Assembly: GCF_000247815.1 (NCBI RefSeq)
Contig: NC_021675.1
Span: forward strand, 69,987,293-70,051,292
DNA length: 64,000 nucleotides
Reading direction: 5' to 3'
Source: Ficedula albicollis
Lineage: Eukaryota > Chordata > Aves > Passeriformes > Muscicapidae
A program made the position numbers and the translations under genes. The first letter of the stretch is position 1, and each line of letters begins with the position of its first letter. This document shows, in pieces, positions 41,076-55,275 of the stretch. The notes below the pieces were generated by a model. That model had not been told where the DNA came from and ran no database searches. It was given only the letters and a program-made list of their open reading frames with translations.

Positions 41076-43684
41076 TGAGGCATTCGGTTTCTCGCTGCTC
41101 TGTGCACAGGCTGATGGATTCCCAGAGCCCTCACCCATTGTCTTTTTTCAGGTGAAAGCAAAGCTGCTCCTATTTCTAAACAACTGGGTTTTCCTAAGAG
41201 CCTCAGGAAACCTCAGAGCTTTCAACTGCCCTGTTTTCAGGGGCAGATATTCCTGACAGACACTATCCCAGCTCCTAAATCACCTGGATTACATCAGGGA
41301 CATCATAATTTAAAAGCCTCTCAGGTGAGGTGTTTGTATAGCCAGAAGAGGACACCATAAAGAGATGCCTGCACCTTAAAAAAAAAAAAATCTAGATAAA
41401 TAAACTATCCACCCCCTACAAGGTGGAAACTGGAGAGGGCAAAAGGATCTCTTAGGGAGCAAAATATGGGAAATTCATGGCCCACAGGACACCCTGGAAG
41501 AGCTGAGCAGGAGGGCTGGGAGCATTTTGTGGTGCAGAGTGCACCAGGTTAAGATTAAACCAAGCCAAGCTCAGGTTGAAAGTGAGCTCCACACTGCACA
41601 TTTTTAGCTCTGCGGGGAAGTGACAACTCACTGATGTGTCTGTCTGTCAGCATGAAAAGAGCTGAAATCAACAGGGAAGTGACAACTCACTGATGTGTCT
41701 GTCAGCATGAAAAGAGCTGAAATCAACTTCCAGCTAACAGCAACTGAAGCAAAAAGCAGGGGAACTCCCTGGACTAAAGAACCTCCCCAAAAATCAGCCG
41801 TGGGAATGAGGAGCACTCGAGATGGGTAAAGCATCCACCCGAGGAATTAATGATAAACCTGGTGCTCAGCTTGGCAGAGCAGCTGAGAAATCCAGTGTTT
41901 TCCAAGAGGGAAAGGGATTAACCCAGCTAACAAGGCATCAGGAGCAGCTGGGGAAAGAGGGGAAAGTCACGGCACTGAAGACAAAACAAACACAAGATGT
42001 GCAGTCACAGAATTCATACTCAGACTTTCCTTCCTCCAGGAGAAAGGAGCTCTCACCCACAAATGCACAGTGCTGAGGATGGAATTTAGGGAAATCTCTT
42101 TTTTTCCCCTCTACCAAAGCAGATTTGCTTAAAAAAAAAATTAAAAAGCCTCACTTTTTGCTTATTTCAAACCGACTTGAGCAAGACTGATATCACCCTC
42201 ACAGAACTTGCATCTATCTTTGTATTTTGCTCATTCTGGCTCTGATCTGCTGGGGAAGGACCCACACATCCCTTCCCTACAGAACATCTCTGAGCCTCTG
42301 GTACACCATGTGCTATTTAATATACCCACAGAGATGAGGGAGGGAAAAGCTCCAGCTGAAAATTGCTCAAGGAACAGTGGTGTTAATAGAAACCTGCCTG
42401 GGGGAATTAATGTTCATCATCCCAAGCTTCCTGTGCCTGCCTGGACTGGGCTCCTTCCTGGATATCTGTGTCACACTTGGGCTGCAGAACTCCCTGCCAG
42501 ACCTCCACCTTGGACTATTTTAGGTAATAAATGACTCAAATACCAAAAAGCATCATATAATTTTTTTTTTTTTTTACCAGTAGCCAGAAGTCTTATTTCC
42601 TAATAGCTACAGCAGGATTTAATGCATACTTAGTGCTTTTGAGATATAAAGTGTTATTTAAGTGTCATCATAAAGTACTAGTGGAAAAAAGCCAGTTAAA
42701 TAAAAAAAATCAAAGATAATTCAGCAGGGAAAATAATTCAAGCTTTTCATAAAGGCAGGGTCTCACTTCCAAATGCATTTTCCAGCTCTTCTGGGTTGTT
42801 TTCATCCCCTGATCATCAAGATGGGAGTCACACATACTTTTAAATGAGATATGGTGGGGAGCATTACTATGGCTGGTCAGAGCTCTTCAGGGAGCCTAGA
42901 TCATCTTCATTACCAGAAACAAACAAACAAAAAAATACCTTAAATTATCAGAAACAAGTATTTATTGCTTCAGAGTTACCCTTATTTGGCTTCACTGCTC
43001 TGCATGAGCCAAATGATTAAAGAAAAAATCAGCTACTGAATTCTGTTGTTGCTGACAGAAATTCAGCACTCCAAATTTCTCTGAAATCTGTGATTTAAAG
43101 GTAATTCTTTCAGTGTCTGGCCAGCTGAAGTCCAGGCCAGCTTTTAGGCACTGAAGAGCATTTTCATCAGACAAAAACTGGTCTCCTCCCCTTCATGTGG
43201 AGTCTGTAAGGGAAACACTCAATTCTTCCAGCACAGAAGTTGAAGCCTTTCTAGGTTTTTAGTGGTAACAGCAAAAAAAAAAAAAAACCTGGAAAACCAA
43301 GCAGCTTCAAGAGTACAGGATGTCCTGTCAGCCTTTGAAAGTCAGAGTAGATTAAAAAAAAAGAAATTAAAAATAAATCTGACCAGCCCTTGCCAGCTAT
43401 CACCAGCCTCTAGTGACAAATGGAAATACTGTGGCTTGAAGGAAATACCATTTTCTTATCTTTTGTCCTGCTGGCTCCTCCATCCCATAATAACAGCAGC
43501 CCCTTGAGAGATGGATAATGATGAAATCCAAATCAAAGAGTGGGGGTTTTATAAAGAAATTCCAGTCCCAGAGGAGTGAGGGATACCTGGAGCAGCCATG
43601 AGATGGGAGAGCTGATTGCTGCCCTTTCTTGGTGCCTTTCCAAACTCACTCTGGAAGCCCTGCAGAGGAAATCTCATCCAGCAG
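41076..43684. other. unique non-coding DNA with a 60-bp tandem duplication
   Basis: A 60-bp unit starting 'gggaagtgacaactcactga' occurs at 41614 and 41674; unit 2 lacks one 4-bp 'tctg' step. AT-rich stretch at 42520-42760 with a T run (about 42562-42575). No gene recognised. Confidence 0.6.
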
Positions 43685-44217
43685 GGAATTGGGGTGGAAG
43701 AAAACTTGGGGGACACAAAAACCTTGAGGGTTTGGGGTAGGACAAAGACCTTGGGGTTTGGGGAGGACCCAAAACCTTGGGGAAGACCAAAATCTTGGGC
43801 TTTGGGAGAGACCAAAACCTTGGGTGTTTGGGGAGGACCCAAAACTGTGGGGGTTTGGGGATCACCAAGACTTGGGATTTGGGAGAGACCAAAACCATGG
43901 GATTTGGGGACACCAAAATCTTGGGGTTGGGAAGGATCCAAAACCTTGGGGGTTTGGGGAACACCAAAATCTATGGGTTTGGGGAGAACTCAAACCTTAG
44001 GGTTTGGGGAATACCCAAAACCCTGGGGAAGAACAAAACCTTGGGGGCTTTGGGGAAAACCATGACCTTGGGGTTTTGGGGAGGCAGCAAAACCTGCGGG
44101 TTTAGGGGACACCAAAACCTTGGGGTTTGGGGAAAACCAAAACCTTGGGGCTTTGGGGAACACCAAGACTTGGGATTTGGGGAAAACCAAAACCTTGGGG
44201 TTTGGGGAGGACCAAGG
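43685..44217. repeat. G-rich ~25-bp minisatellite
   Basis: About 20 degenerate units of the form 'accaaaaccttggggtttgg' plus 'ggaa', period about 24-27 bp. The plus strand has repeated GGGG/GGG blocks separated by short loops, so G-quadruplex formation is plausible. Open frames across it on both strands (for example LGVWGGPKT-like periods) are produced by the repeat. Confidence 0.9.
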
Positions 44218-44655
44218 TGTGGAAGTGGCTGCTCCAGCCTGAACCTGTGTCACACCTGAGCCAGGCACAGGCTCCTGCAGCTGCAGGGCTATTTTATAAG
44301 AGTGACTGAGCAGAAATGGTGATTTTTTTTTTCTTATTAATGCCATTTCTGGTTACCATGGAGCTCTGCTGGGAGTTCAGAGCTGCTCACCCACGCCAGG
44401 CACTGAGGAACATTATTGCAGACAAGACCCTTCAAGGACTTTTCAGGAAGATAATTCAGCCCACCCAAGATCTGATTTAAAGTTTTCAGGAACCAGCATA
44501 GCTTGAATTTGGAGTGGAAGGAGGGGGAGGAAGCTGGTGGTCAGCTGGGTTCATCTCAAACTCAGCACCCACCTTCATCCCAGGCTGAATATTGAACACT
44601 CAGCTGCTTTTTTAAGGCTCAGAGAATGAGGAATTTGGACAGTAAAGGCAAAATA
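44218..44655. other. unique non-coding DNA
   Basis: No gene or repeat recognised. Confidence 0.5.
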
Positions 44656-44735
44656 ATGAATGGTGCCCTGTGCAGGGCCAGGAGTCACTGGATGATCTTG
44701 TGGAACTCAGAATATTCTGTGGTTCTGTGATCAGC
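44656..44735 (+). repeat. CR1 LINE 3' tail
   Basis: Short forward tail: 'gggccaggagtcactggatg', 'ttgtggaactcagaatattc', 'tgtggttctgtgat'. Confidence 0.7.
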
Positions 44736-45058
44736 CAGCATAATTCAGGAAGAGTTATCCAGAAGTGCTGTTCAGGAAGGATTATTCACTCCCAGTGAGG
44801 AAACAGGAGGGCAAAGAAGAGAATCTGGGCAGGGGTTCCTCATATTCCAATATCAGAGATGTGGCATTAAAAAGGCAGCAAGGGAAGAAGGGGAACCCAT
44901 GGTTGAGAATCACAATTAATATTTCTTCCTTCTTTCCCATCCAGGAGGAAGGATGGCAAGGATCCTGCAGTGCTTGTGGAGCTTTTGAACTGCAGAAACT
45001 GCAAAAATTTTACAGCCCTTACCACAAATCATGGCCAAATCCATAAAAAAAAAAAAAA
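44736..45058. other. unique non-coding DNA
   Basis: Ends in an A run (45045-45057) directly abutting the next CR1. Confidence 0.5.
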
Positions 45059-45320
45059 GTCATAGAATGGCTTGAGTTGGAAGGGACCTTAAAGGCTGCC
45101 TAGTTCCAACCCAAAACTCTTTCACCAGCCCAGGTTACCCCATCCAGCCTGGTCTTGAACACTTCTAGGGATGGGGCAACCTGTGCCAAGGTCTCATAGC
45201 AAAGAATTCCTCCTCACCCCAATCCAAACCCACTTTCCTTCAGTTAAAGCCATTGCCCCTCATCCTGTCACTCCGTGCCCTTGTGAAAGTCTCTCCCCAG
45301 CTCTCTTGGAGGCTGCTAAC
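45059..45320 (-). repeat. CR1 LINE 3' fragment
   Basis: Reverse CR1: 'catagaatggcttgagttgg', 'aagggaccttaaaggctgcc', 'catccagcctggtcttgaac', 'ttcagttaaagccattgccc', 'ctcatcctgtcactccgtg'. One of the more complete 3' fragments here. Confidence 0.92.
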
Positions 45321-46772
45321 ACCTTCAAAAACCATCCAGAGCCGCTGTGAAACCTCCAGCAACAGAGCACAACCCGAGCAGCCAGGCAGAAAAAATCATC
45401 CCGTGACGTTCTGCTTTTTCTACTCCCAGCTCCCAAAACCGGGGGAGCAGCAGGCTCCCAGCAGGCTCATTCACACAAACACTCGTGCTGGCTTGTCCCA
45501 GAGCTCACACAGCCCTGCCAGAGTGGAAATCCCTCTCACAGGAAACGTCTCCCTGGCAAGGCACTGCTGCAGTGGGGCAGAGGGACACTGACACTGCTGG
45601 GGACAGAGCAAACCTGGAGAGCCCAGCTCTGGTCAAACCTGTTCAAAACACTGAGCTCAGCCCTTTAAAGAATCACCAGATCAACGCCAGGCTTGTTCCT
45701 TACGATACAGGCAGGAGACGAAGCCTTTAAAAAGTTGTTGAATCACACCCATTCATGGAAATAAATCAACTATCAAGAGGCATGCTGCTTTAGAGATCCG
45801 TATTCCTCATTGTCCTGGTCACAGAGCTGGCTGGGGGCAGCCCTTTGGAGGTGCAGCTGCTGTGGCAGAGGAAGTTCTCCAGCAGAAAATGTTCTTTCAG
45901 GGTCTGATTGTGGAGCTGAGGCAGAGCCGCGTGGCCATGACCCCCGAAAGGCACAGAATCACTTCCATTCATCCTTTGTGCTGTTGTGGTGGAGTCAAGA
46001 ACAACTGGGGTGTTTAGAGGGGATTTTGTAGGGTCTGGGGAGGTCTGGAGCGTGGCAAGCCTGGATCCCATCCTGCACATCCTTATGGGGAGCTCAGCAG
46101 GGCCTGGATTATTTTTTAAAGAGTATTTTTTAAGGGATAACCTTCCTTCCAAGAGTGCATCTCCAGGCAGGGTTATCAAGGCTGCCTGACTCTCCCCAGC
46201 TCTGCTTTCAGTGGGTTATAAATTCACCAGGAGTTTGCATGCTAGGCTGGGTCTGCCTGGGGCACAGTTCTCTTGGAACATGTGAATCCAACCGCTTCTC
46301 AGAAAGCAGCATGGGAATAAACACATTGTTTTGTTCAATTTCTGGTGGCTTTTTCCATTTTTTTTCCCCCTTAAAGCCTTGGACCCATGATTTAGAACAA
46401 GGGCTTTAATGAGCGAGGGACAAGCTTTTTGTGTCAAATTTCATTTTTGTCATCGCCAAAAATCCGGGCAAATTATAAGCCTTTTGAGAGGAGGAGAAAA
46501 AGCAACTAAATTGCATATGCTCAACAGCCCTCAGAGTTCAGGATTTAAAGCTTGAGGGTTTTGGCTTTGCTGAGGAAAATTGGAAGCAGGTATGGGGCAA
46601 GGAGGAGGTAATGAAAAAGGCAGTGAAAAAGTCAACAGCAGGGGATACACCAGGAAAATTGGTGACTGGAGGAGGTTCAAAACCCAGGTTTGAGGGCAAC
46701 AGGGGGAAGACAAAGGGACAACATCAAGAGAAAGGTGCCAAAAGGTCCTCTACTGGCTCCAGCATAAAGCAC
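45321..46772. other. unique non-coding DNA
   Basis: No gene or repeat recognised. Confidence 0.5.
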
Positions 46773-46865
46773 AAAATCATGGAATGGTTTGGGCTGGAAG
46801 GGGCCTTAGGGATCATCAGGGACACTTTCCACCAAAGCATCTTCCTCAAGCCACATCCAACATTC
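46773..46865 (-). repeat. CR1 LINE 3' fragment
   Basis: Reverse CR1 end: 'catggaatggtttgggctgg', 'aaggggccttagggatcatc'. Truncated after about 90 bp. Confidence 0.85.
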
Positions 46866-47364
46866 TGTAGGGTGAAATGAGGACCCACACATCCTCTCTC
46901 CAGCAGCCACAAGAACCATTTACCAAAGTCTGTCCTGTGTCCCATTCAGCTCTGGAAAAGCCCTTTGCAGTCAGAGGCTGGAGGGTGTTTTAAGGAAAAC
47001 ACAGACCTGCTGCTGGGCAGCCCTGACACCAGAGAAGCACTTTCCCAGTAGCAGGCAGGAATTAGCAAGTCTTTCAGATTTGGGGAGTGAAAGGGCGCCA
47101 GTCAGCGTTTAATTATTGCCCCATAAAACATCCAGCTTTAGTTCCATTCTTCTGGGCTCCCCAGCACCGCTTTGGTGGCCTTCAACCCTCTGGCACCAAG
47201 CTGGGTGTTGGGTCTTGTGCTTGAGGAAAAGGGACCCAAAACTGTGGTGCTTGTGAAACCTTGGGTCTGAGGATGATCCAGTTCTCCCTCGTGCTTTGGG
47301 ACAGGGCTGGAGAAGCACGGGGTACAGGCAGCAGCAGATGGAACAAACTGCTCCAGAGATCTCC
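46866..47364. other. unique non-coding DNA
   Basis: No gene or repeat recognised. Confidence 0.5.
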
Positions 47365-47795
47365 TGCTGGATTGGGTCCAGAGCAGCCACCAGCTTGGTT
47401 TGGGAGCTGGATCACCTCTGCTGTGAGGGAAGGCTGAGGGAATTGGGATTGTCCAGCCTGGAGAAGGCTTTGGGGTGACCTGATTGTCACCTTTCAATTC
47501 CTGAAGGGGCTCCAAGAAAGATGGAGAGAGATTATTTACAAGGGCCTGGAGTGAAGGGAGAATGGATTCCCACTGCCAGAGGGATATTGGGAACAAATCC
47601 TTCCCTGTGAGGGGGTGAGGTTGCCAAAAGAAGCAACCTGGAAGTGTCCCCATCCTTGAAAGTGTCCCAGGCCAGCTTGGACAGGGCTTGGAACAAGCTG
47701 GGCTGTGGAAGGTGTCCCTGCCCATGGCAGCAGGTGGAATATGATGATTTTTATGGATCTTTCAGGTCCATTCCGACCCAAACCACTCCAGCTCT
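47365..47795 (+). repeat. CR1 LINE 3' fragment
   Basis: Forward CR1 with the upstream region preserved: 'ctgtgagggaaggctgaggg', 'aattgggattgtccagcctg', 'gagaaggctttggggtgacc', 'aaggtgtccctgcccatggc' and a mutated tail ('ccattccgacccaaaccact'). Confidence 0.9.
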
Positions 47796-49419
47796 AGCAA
47801 GGGGTTCTGCACAGCACTAAGGTTTAAATCAGTTGTGCACCAGCAGGGGGTAAAAAGGTGATGATCACAAATCCCCAGTTAAAATCCTGCCCATCTGATG
47901 TCCTGCAGGTGGAGGCTGCACCTCCAGTTCTAACATCACAGCAGCACCACAGGCACGGGTTTCAAGCACTTTGCCCCACGAGTGACAGATAGAGGCTGTA
48001 GGGAAAGTCAAAGCTCTGATCTCATCCCCTTCCTTCACAGGAGCTCCAAACAGAATCTGGTAACACTCAGCTCATTTCATGCTTCAAATGAGCCTCTGCT
48101 AATGTGGCTCCAGGGGCTGGGTTGGAGCACTTGAGAACTTCACCATTTGCTGGTGGGAGCCAAGGGTTCCTGCTTCTAATCAGGGGCAGAGCAGAGCTCT
48201 AAAGCCCAAAATCTCCTCAGGACCAACACTTCCACACCACCTCTTTTCCTTCAGTTTATTCGCCCTCACTTTTGAGCTGGGGAAAAAAAAAAAAAAATAA
48301 AAACAACTTCTGTCAAGTGTTTCGAGGTTTGTTAGAAGTCAAAGCAACTAGAAGTACACATTATGGAAAAGTTAACTTCAGACCTGACCCCAGCAGCCTT
48401 CCCTTCCCCTTTTGTCAGCCCACACTCTTAAGAAGGTCGATTTTATAAAGTTTTCTCTTGTTTTTCTAGCCCCTGCCAGCTTTCCATACACACCAAGTTT
48501 TTCATGCCTTGTTCAGGGTACAATAAAAGCATATGAGAGCATCTAAAAATGAGGCAGAAATGGATCTATTACACTGCTTTATTCAATTTATGGCTTGCAG
48601 GGAAAGGTAATGAAGCCTGCAGAGATACAGACAGAACAGGAGCCTACCCCTAAAAGTTACCCCTCACAGTTCAGTTTCACATTTGCAATTCCACAGCACT
48701 TGGTGCCTATTTACTGAGACCAAAAAAAAACAAAACCCAAACTTGTTTACAATAGGATTGGTTTCATAAAAATGAGATTTTTTTCAGATCCCCAGCCTGG
48801 GTAGAATCCTCATTAGCAATCCCACAGTCCTGCTGTGCTTAAGACAGCTGTATTTTAGTGCAAGGCAGGTTGAGCAGCCTTCCTCCCAGTCACTGTCTAG
48901 CCAAGTGCTTGTTAGTGGTCTCAGCTCTGTCCCAAATATGTCAAACAACTTCCACTTGCTCTGCCACATCATCCTTCCAGCAACTGCTGGGCACAGCAAA
49001 TCCCTTTAAAAACACTTCCTGTAGATTTAGAGGCAACAACAAGAGCAGCAGGAAGGTGACAAGGGCACACTCAAGCTGATGATGGCAAGCCAGGGAATGG
49101 GTCTCACCCAGTTCGGGTGAGCCCTGGGCTTGCCAGCTAAAAACAAGTTGAGGAACAAGTCAACACCAACATTGGGGGAGGTTCAAGCCTCCCCTCAGCC
49201 TGTTCCTGGATTTCCACTTGTCTCTGTCTGGGCTCATCCCTTTCCTCTGAGCTCTTACACACTCTGGGTGCATCCTGCTTTCCTGAAGCAACAGAACTGT
49301 GGCTGTGCCTCCACCAGAACATCCTATTCCCCTGTAACCCCACATCCTTACATGCACTTACACAACTGCTTTGCATGCTCCAAGCTCAGGGTGAACAAGT
49401 TTTTTTAGGGGATTGCATT
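47796..49419. other. unique non-coding DNA
   Basis: A runs at 48283-48297 and 48722-48730. No gene or repeat recognised. Confidence 0.5.
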
Positions 49420-49815
49420 CCCATCTCCATGCTGTGGGTCAGTTTTGGTTTTTCTGTCGTAAAATCCCAGACTGGTTTGGGTTGGAAGGGACCTCTCCCA
49501 TCTCCATGCTGTGGGTCAGTTTTGCTTTTTCTGTCATAAAATCCCAGACTGGTTTGGGTTGTAAGGGACCTTAAATATCTCATTCCACCCCCTGCCATGG
49601 GCAGGGACAATTTCCACTGTCCCAGGTGGCTCCAAGTCCCTTCCAGCCTGATCTTGGACACTGCCAAGGATCCAGGGGCAGCCACAGCTTCTCTGGGCAC
49701 CCTGTGCCAGGGCCTCCCCACCCTCTCAGGGAAGGATTTTTTTTTTTTCCTCTTATCTCATCTAAACCTTCTCTCAGTTTGAACCTATTGCACCTTGTCC
49801 TGTCACTTCTGTCAC
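49420..49815 (-). repeat. CR1 LINE 3' fragment with a 77-bp duplication of its end and flank
   Basis: A 77-bp unit ('cccatctccatgctgtgggt' through 'actggtttgggttggaaggg') occurs at 49420 and 49497, joining non-CR1 flank to the CR1 end. The CR1 then continues: 'ccccctgccatgggcaggga', 'aggatccaggggcagccaca', 'ttgcaccttgtcctgtcact'. Confidence 0.9.
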
Positions 49816-50090
49816 TCACTGTCACTCATCAGGAAATGCTCCAGCCAAAGGATAAAGGCTCAACTGTACAGAATTAAGGAGCTTGGCAGAGGAGACGTTT
49901 AATACAATCACACTCCCTCCAGCAATTATTACCTAACATCACCACAACACTCTGAACATGGAAAGGGAGATTTCCAACCCTTCCCGATTCCAAGGAGCTG
50001 GGGAAGTGAGATTGGGTAGAAGTGGCTTCATAATCCAAGTTGGACAGCCTGGTATTTGAGACTGGCCTTGGATAAACAAGTATTTTCTTG
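49816..50090. other. unique non-coding DNA
   Basis: Nothing recognised. Confidence 0.5.
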
Positions 50091-50240
50091 AGAAGAGAGG
50101 CTGTGGACTCCCCATCCCTGGAGGAGATGGGGCTTGAAACAGCCTGGGGTGAGGAAAGGTGTCCCTGCCCATGGCAGGGAGTTGGGATGAGTTGATCTTT
50201 AAGATCCCTTCCAGCCCAAACCATTCCGTGGTTCTATGAC
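50091..50240 (+). repeat. CR1 LINE 3' fragment
   Basis: Forward CR1: 'gaggctgtggactccccatc', 'gtgtccctgcccatggcagg', 'gatctttaagatcccttcca', 'gcccaaaccattccgtggtt'. Confidence 0.88.
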
Positions 50241-52144
50241 TTCAGTTTACCCCTGGGCTCCAAGCCCCAGGTGGATCCCTCAGCACCCACTGCAGCAGGA
50301 ATGCTGGCCAGCAGCTCCCCTCTCCCTTCAGCCTCGCACCAGGCTTTGGGGTCACCTGGCACCTCTGGGCTGCTGCAGGAAGGACTCACGTGGCACCATC
50401 ACATAAACCCTTCCCTCCTGCGGGGGGAAAGCAGCTGGGAACACCTCCTGCATCCCTGTTACCTACTTCCAACATCAGTGCAGAGACCAGGGAGATCTCA
50501 GAGTGACAGGATCTGAGTGCACTCAGTGCTGCAGGCTCCATCAACTTGGATTCCTCCAGCTCCTGGCACACGTTTCTGAGGATGAAGCACCTCACAGCAG
50601 CAGCTCAGGAAGACTCTGACATTTGTTTTTATTTCAGTTCCAAGTGAAAGGCATCCCCAGGCTGAGGGAGCTGTCAGCCCCAAGCCTGCAGTGCTCTCAG
50701 AGCATCCCCGTGCTGCCTTGTTATTAAAAACTCATTCCTTAATCCCCTGATCTTGGGAGAGGCTGCCAAGGGGCTGATGGGGACTGAGCAGCCAAACCCT
50801 CGTGTTCAGGGGAAGAGTGGCTCATTTGAAGGGAATCTGTGACAGCAAGAACACAGGAATCCAGGCTTTAATAAACCAACAGCCTCTATTATTAGCCCAA
50901 GCATCATTTTGCGCAGGCAGACATGAAAATATACCCATTTCAAGCATGTTTGTGTTGATGTGTGGAGGCTCTGACTATTCCAGATTCCAGCCCAATACTT
51001 TTGTGCAAATCCATATCACAAATGTGTTGGCACTGGTGGGACTGGACCAGAAACTGCTCTGAAGGAAACTGCAGCTGAGCCCATGGCCCCTGATGGGCAG
51101 AAAAAGGAAATCTGGGAACTGTGGCAGTACAGACAAACTGGGAGAAACTCTCAACACCAAAAGGAAAAGCCCAACACTTGCTTCTTTACCTGGTTTGGCC
51201 AGGTGATTCAACCACCTAGCTTGGTTTAAAAAAAAAAAAAAAATCAAAATATTCTTAGGGACAGTTTGAACAGACAAGGCCTTGTCCAGCTGTTCTGATC
51301 TAGGGTGTGTTCCTCAGCAAGGAAGAAACCACCTCTGACAGACCGACATGGAGCCACCACTGAAAACAGGCAGATAAATCCAATTTGGGATGCAAACACA
51401 TCCATACCTGCTCCCACCAGAGCAGAGCTGGACCTGGAGCAAGGATGCTTGTTGAACTTCCTAACAGGAAATAAGCACAAGCAAACCTGGACAGAAATGG
51501 GTCCAAACTTCTTGCTGGGACTAGAACAGAACTTGTGCACGACGCTGTGGAAATCCTAATGAGACACCAGACACAGACACTTCTTGAAATCAGTGCCAGA
51601 GTCACCAGCAGCTTAGGAAACAAGGCAGGGCCAGGGCAGAGTTGCCACATTAAGGAGCCTGACCACATCCAAAGGAATGCAGGAAACCACCCCAGGAGCC
51701 TCTGCTCTGTCTGTGCAGGTGAAAGCCTCCAAAGCCAGCAGGGTAATTGCCTGCAGAATCTCATTGTTTTACTGCTAAAGCAGCAGCTGGTGCATAAAAG
51801 TTTTAAGCCTTTCAATTATGAGTAATCTGAGAGCTCATACCAAGCTCCAGCCTGTTTGCTCTAGACTTAAACCTTCTGTTTATCACCTTGAAGCAAGGCA
51901 GGAATGAGCCCGAGCATCAGCTCACCTCCCTCCCAAGCAAGTGCGTCACCTCTCCTACAGCAGAGGAGGAAGAGAGTTATTTGGGGAAATGCCAATATTT
52001 GAATCTATTGAAAGAATGTTCTGAGGTGTGGGAGGGCTATTGTTATTCTTGAGGTGTCTGGGAGGAGGCATCAGACACTTCTGAGCCAGCGAGTTCCAGA
52101 GGAGCAGCCAAAGCTGTGGGTTTGCTCATCAGGAATCCTTTCAG
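50241..52144. other. unique non-coding DNA
   Basis: A run at 51227-51242. A 171-residue minus frame (51300-51815) has no domain or codon bias and is not called. Confidence 0.5.
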
Positions 52145-52440
52145 TTATAGGATGGTTTGAGTGGAAAGGACCTTAGAGATCAATCCCATTTCAATCCCCT
52201 GGACAGGCAGGGACATCTTCCACTGTCCCAGAGTGCTCCAAGCCCTGTCCAGCCTGGCCTTGGGCACTGCCAGGGATCCAGGGGCAGCCACAGCTGCTCT
52301 GGGCACCTGCGCCAGGGCCTGCCCACCCTCACAGCCAGGAATTCCTTCCCAATATCCCATCTAACCCTGCCCTCTGGCAGTGGGAAGCCATTCCCCCTCG
52401 TCCTGGCACTCCAGGCCCTTGTTTGAAACCCCTCTCCCTG
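52145..52440 (-). repeat. CR1 LINE 3' fragment
   Basis: Reverse CR1 with a complete-looking interior: 'ttataggatggtttgagtgg', 'tccagcctggccttgggcac', 'cagccacagctgctctgggc', 'aattccttcccaatatccca', 'ccattccccctcgtcctggc'. A useful local reference for what poly-G replaces elsewhere. Confidence 0.92.
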
Positions 52441-52736
52441 TTTCAGATCACCTTAGATCCAGAATGACTGCAAAGTCTCACAGGGTGCAGAGCAGAATTC
52501 CCAGTGGGATTTTCACCACTGCTATTGGCCACCATGGCTTGGAGCAGCAGTGGTGGTTCCTTATGGAAAGATGAAGTCCCCGGGGTGAGTCCAGCCTCAG
52601 GAAGCAGCTCCTGCTGGGATTGGCTTGGTTTATTGGTGGTTTATTTATTATTGGTGCATGGTTTATTGCGGTGCTGGCCCGGCAGGGTGTGAGTCAGCAG
52701 CACGTGATGCTAGGAGCCGGCAGATCCAGCACCGCA
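52441..52736. other. unique non-coding DNA
   Basis: Nothing recognised. Ends 'ccagcaccgca' at the G run. Confidence 0.5.
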
Positions 52737-53130
<394 letters not shown>

Positions 53131-54084
53131 GAGTCCTCAATCCCTTAAAAATTCATAGAACTAAAGACAAGACCCAGCAGCATCAGCACCACTCCTTTGT
53201 AGATTCACTTTCAACTTTGAAATTTAAACCCTTTTTTGACTCATCTTCTGCTATTTTGGGTTCTGCTTTATCTACAGCAGGAGGAACTTCTAAAAGAGAG
53301 AAGCTGAGCTCTCCTTATCAGTGCTGCAAGATTTTTAACCTTAAAGCAAGCAGCTCTAAGAGACAATAGAAGTCAGAAATGGAAATGCCAACTCCATCAC
53401 CATGTGGGGGTTTTTCTCTCTCTTTCTGACCAAGTCTGAGCACTGGATCAGGGTCCCAGTGAGGTGGGACAATCTCCCATCCTTCACTCTTAGGAACCTG
53501 CCCTTGCTTTAAAAGCCACCTTGGAGCAGAACCAGAGACCCCCAGACCTCCCTTGCACCATAATTTATTCCATGAATCACATTTTACTGTTTACTGATGG
53601 GGGATTCCAATCTCCTTGCCCAAGGAATTGAAGGCACTTCCCCTTCTGTGCAGCAGGCACAGGGGGAAGGCAGAGCCCTGCTCCAGACTCCTCCATCCTG
53701 CACAAATCAGGAATAATCACATTTTAAGAAATGCTGCCCATTTCTGCCATTGTTGGTGCTGAAAGCACCAGTGACTCACAGCTCGGAGTGAGCCCAAACA
53801 ACAGGACCTGGCCCTGAGAAAAATCCTAAAACAGGCCTGGAAATTCACCTGGAGTGACCCCAAAGCAGGCACTGCTGGGTAGAAAAGGGCCAAAGTGCTG
53901 CTGGTGCTGTGGTTTGATCTTTCAGGATGGCCAAGGCAAAAATCTCAAAGATTTCTTCCCATTTCTTGTCCCACAACTTCCATTAACATCCCACTCCAAA
54001 CCTTTTACCAGCAGCTGGTTCCACAGGGAAAGCAGATATATGGAAATACAGATTCTCTTTCAGCCTTGTAGCATAAGAAAAGCC
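53131..54084. other. unique non-coding DNA
   Basis: No gene or repeat recognised. Confidence 0.5.
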
Positions 54085-54875
<791 letters not shown>

Positions 54876-55275
54876 CATAGAATCAACCATTTGGGTTGGA
54901 AGGGACCTTAAAGCCCATCTCAGTTCCATCCCTGCCATGGGCAGGGACTCCTTCCACTAGCCCAGGTGGCTCCAAACCCTGTCCAGCCTGGCCTGGGACG
55001 CTCCCAGGGATCCAGGGGCAGCCACAGCTGCTCTGGGCACCCTCACAGCCAGGGATTCCTTCCCAACATCCCAGCCAAATCTCCCCTTTTTCAATTTGAA
55101 GCCATTCCCTGTGTCCTGTCCCTCCATCTCCTGTCCCCAGTCCCTCTCCAGCTCTCCTGGAGCCCCTTCAGGCTCTGATTTCTCCCTGGAGCCTTCTCCT
55201 CTCCAGGTGAGCACCCCCAGCTCTCCCAGCCTGGCTCCAGCCCTTGGAGCATCTCCTGGACTCCTCTGGATTTGC
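54876..55275 (-). repeat. CR1 LINE 3' fragment, uninterrupted
   Basis: Reverse CR1 from 'gcatagaatcaaccatttgg' through 'aggggcagccacagctgctc', 'tgtccccagtccctctccag' and 'gagcatctcctggactcctc'. It is closely related to the gapped copy at 26024-26480 and shows what the gap should contain. Confidence 0.93.

Noticed and set aside
43685..44217. Telomere-like sequence
   Set aside because: The G-rich units are 25 bp and contain accaaaacc; there is no TTAGGG array.
43616..44259. Open frames with GxxKTLG-like repeated peptides
   Set aside because: Created by the G-rich 25-bp minisatellite on both strands.
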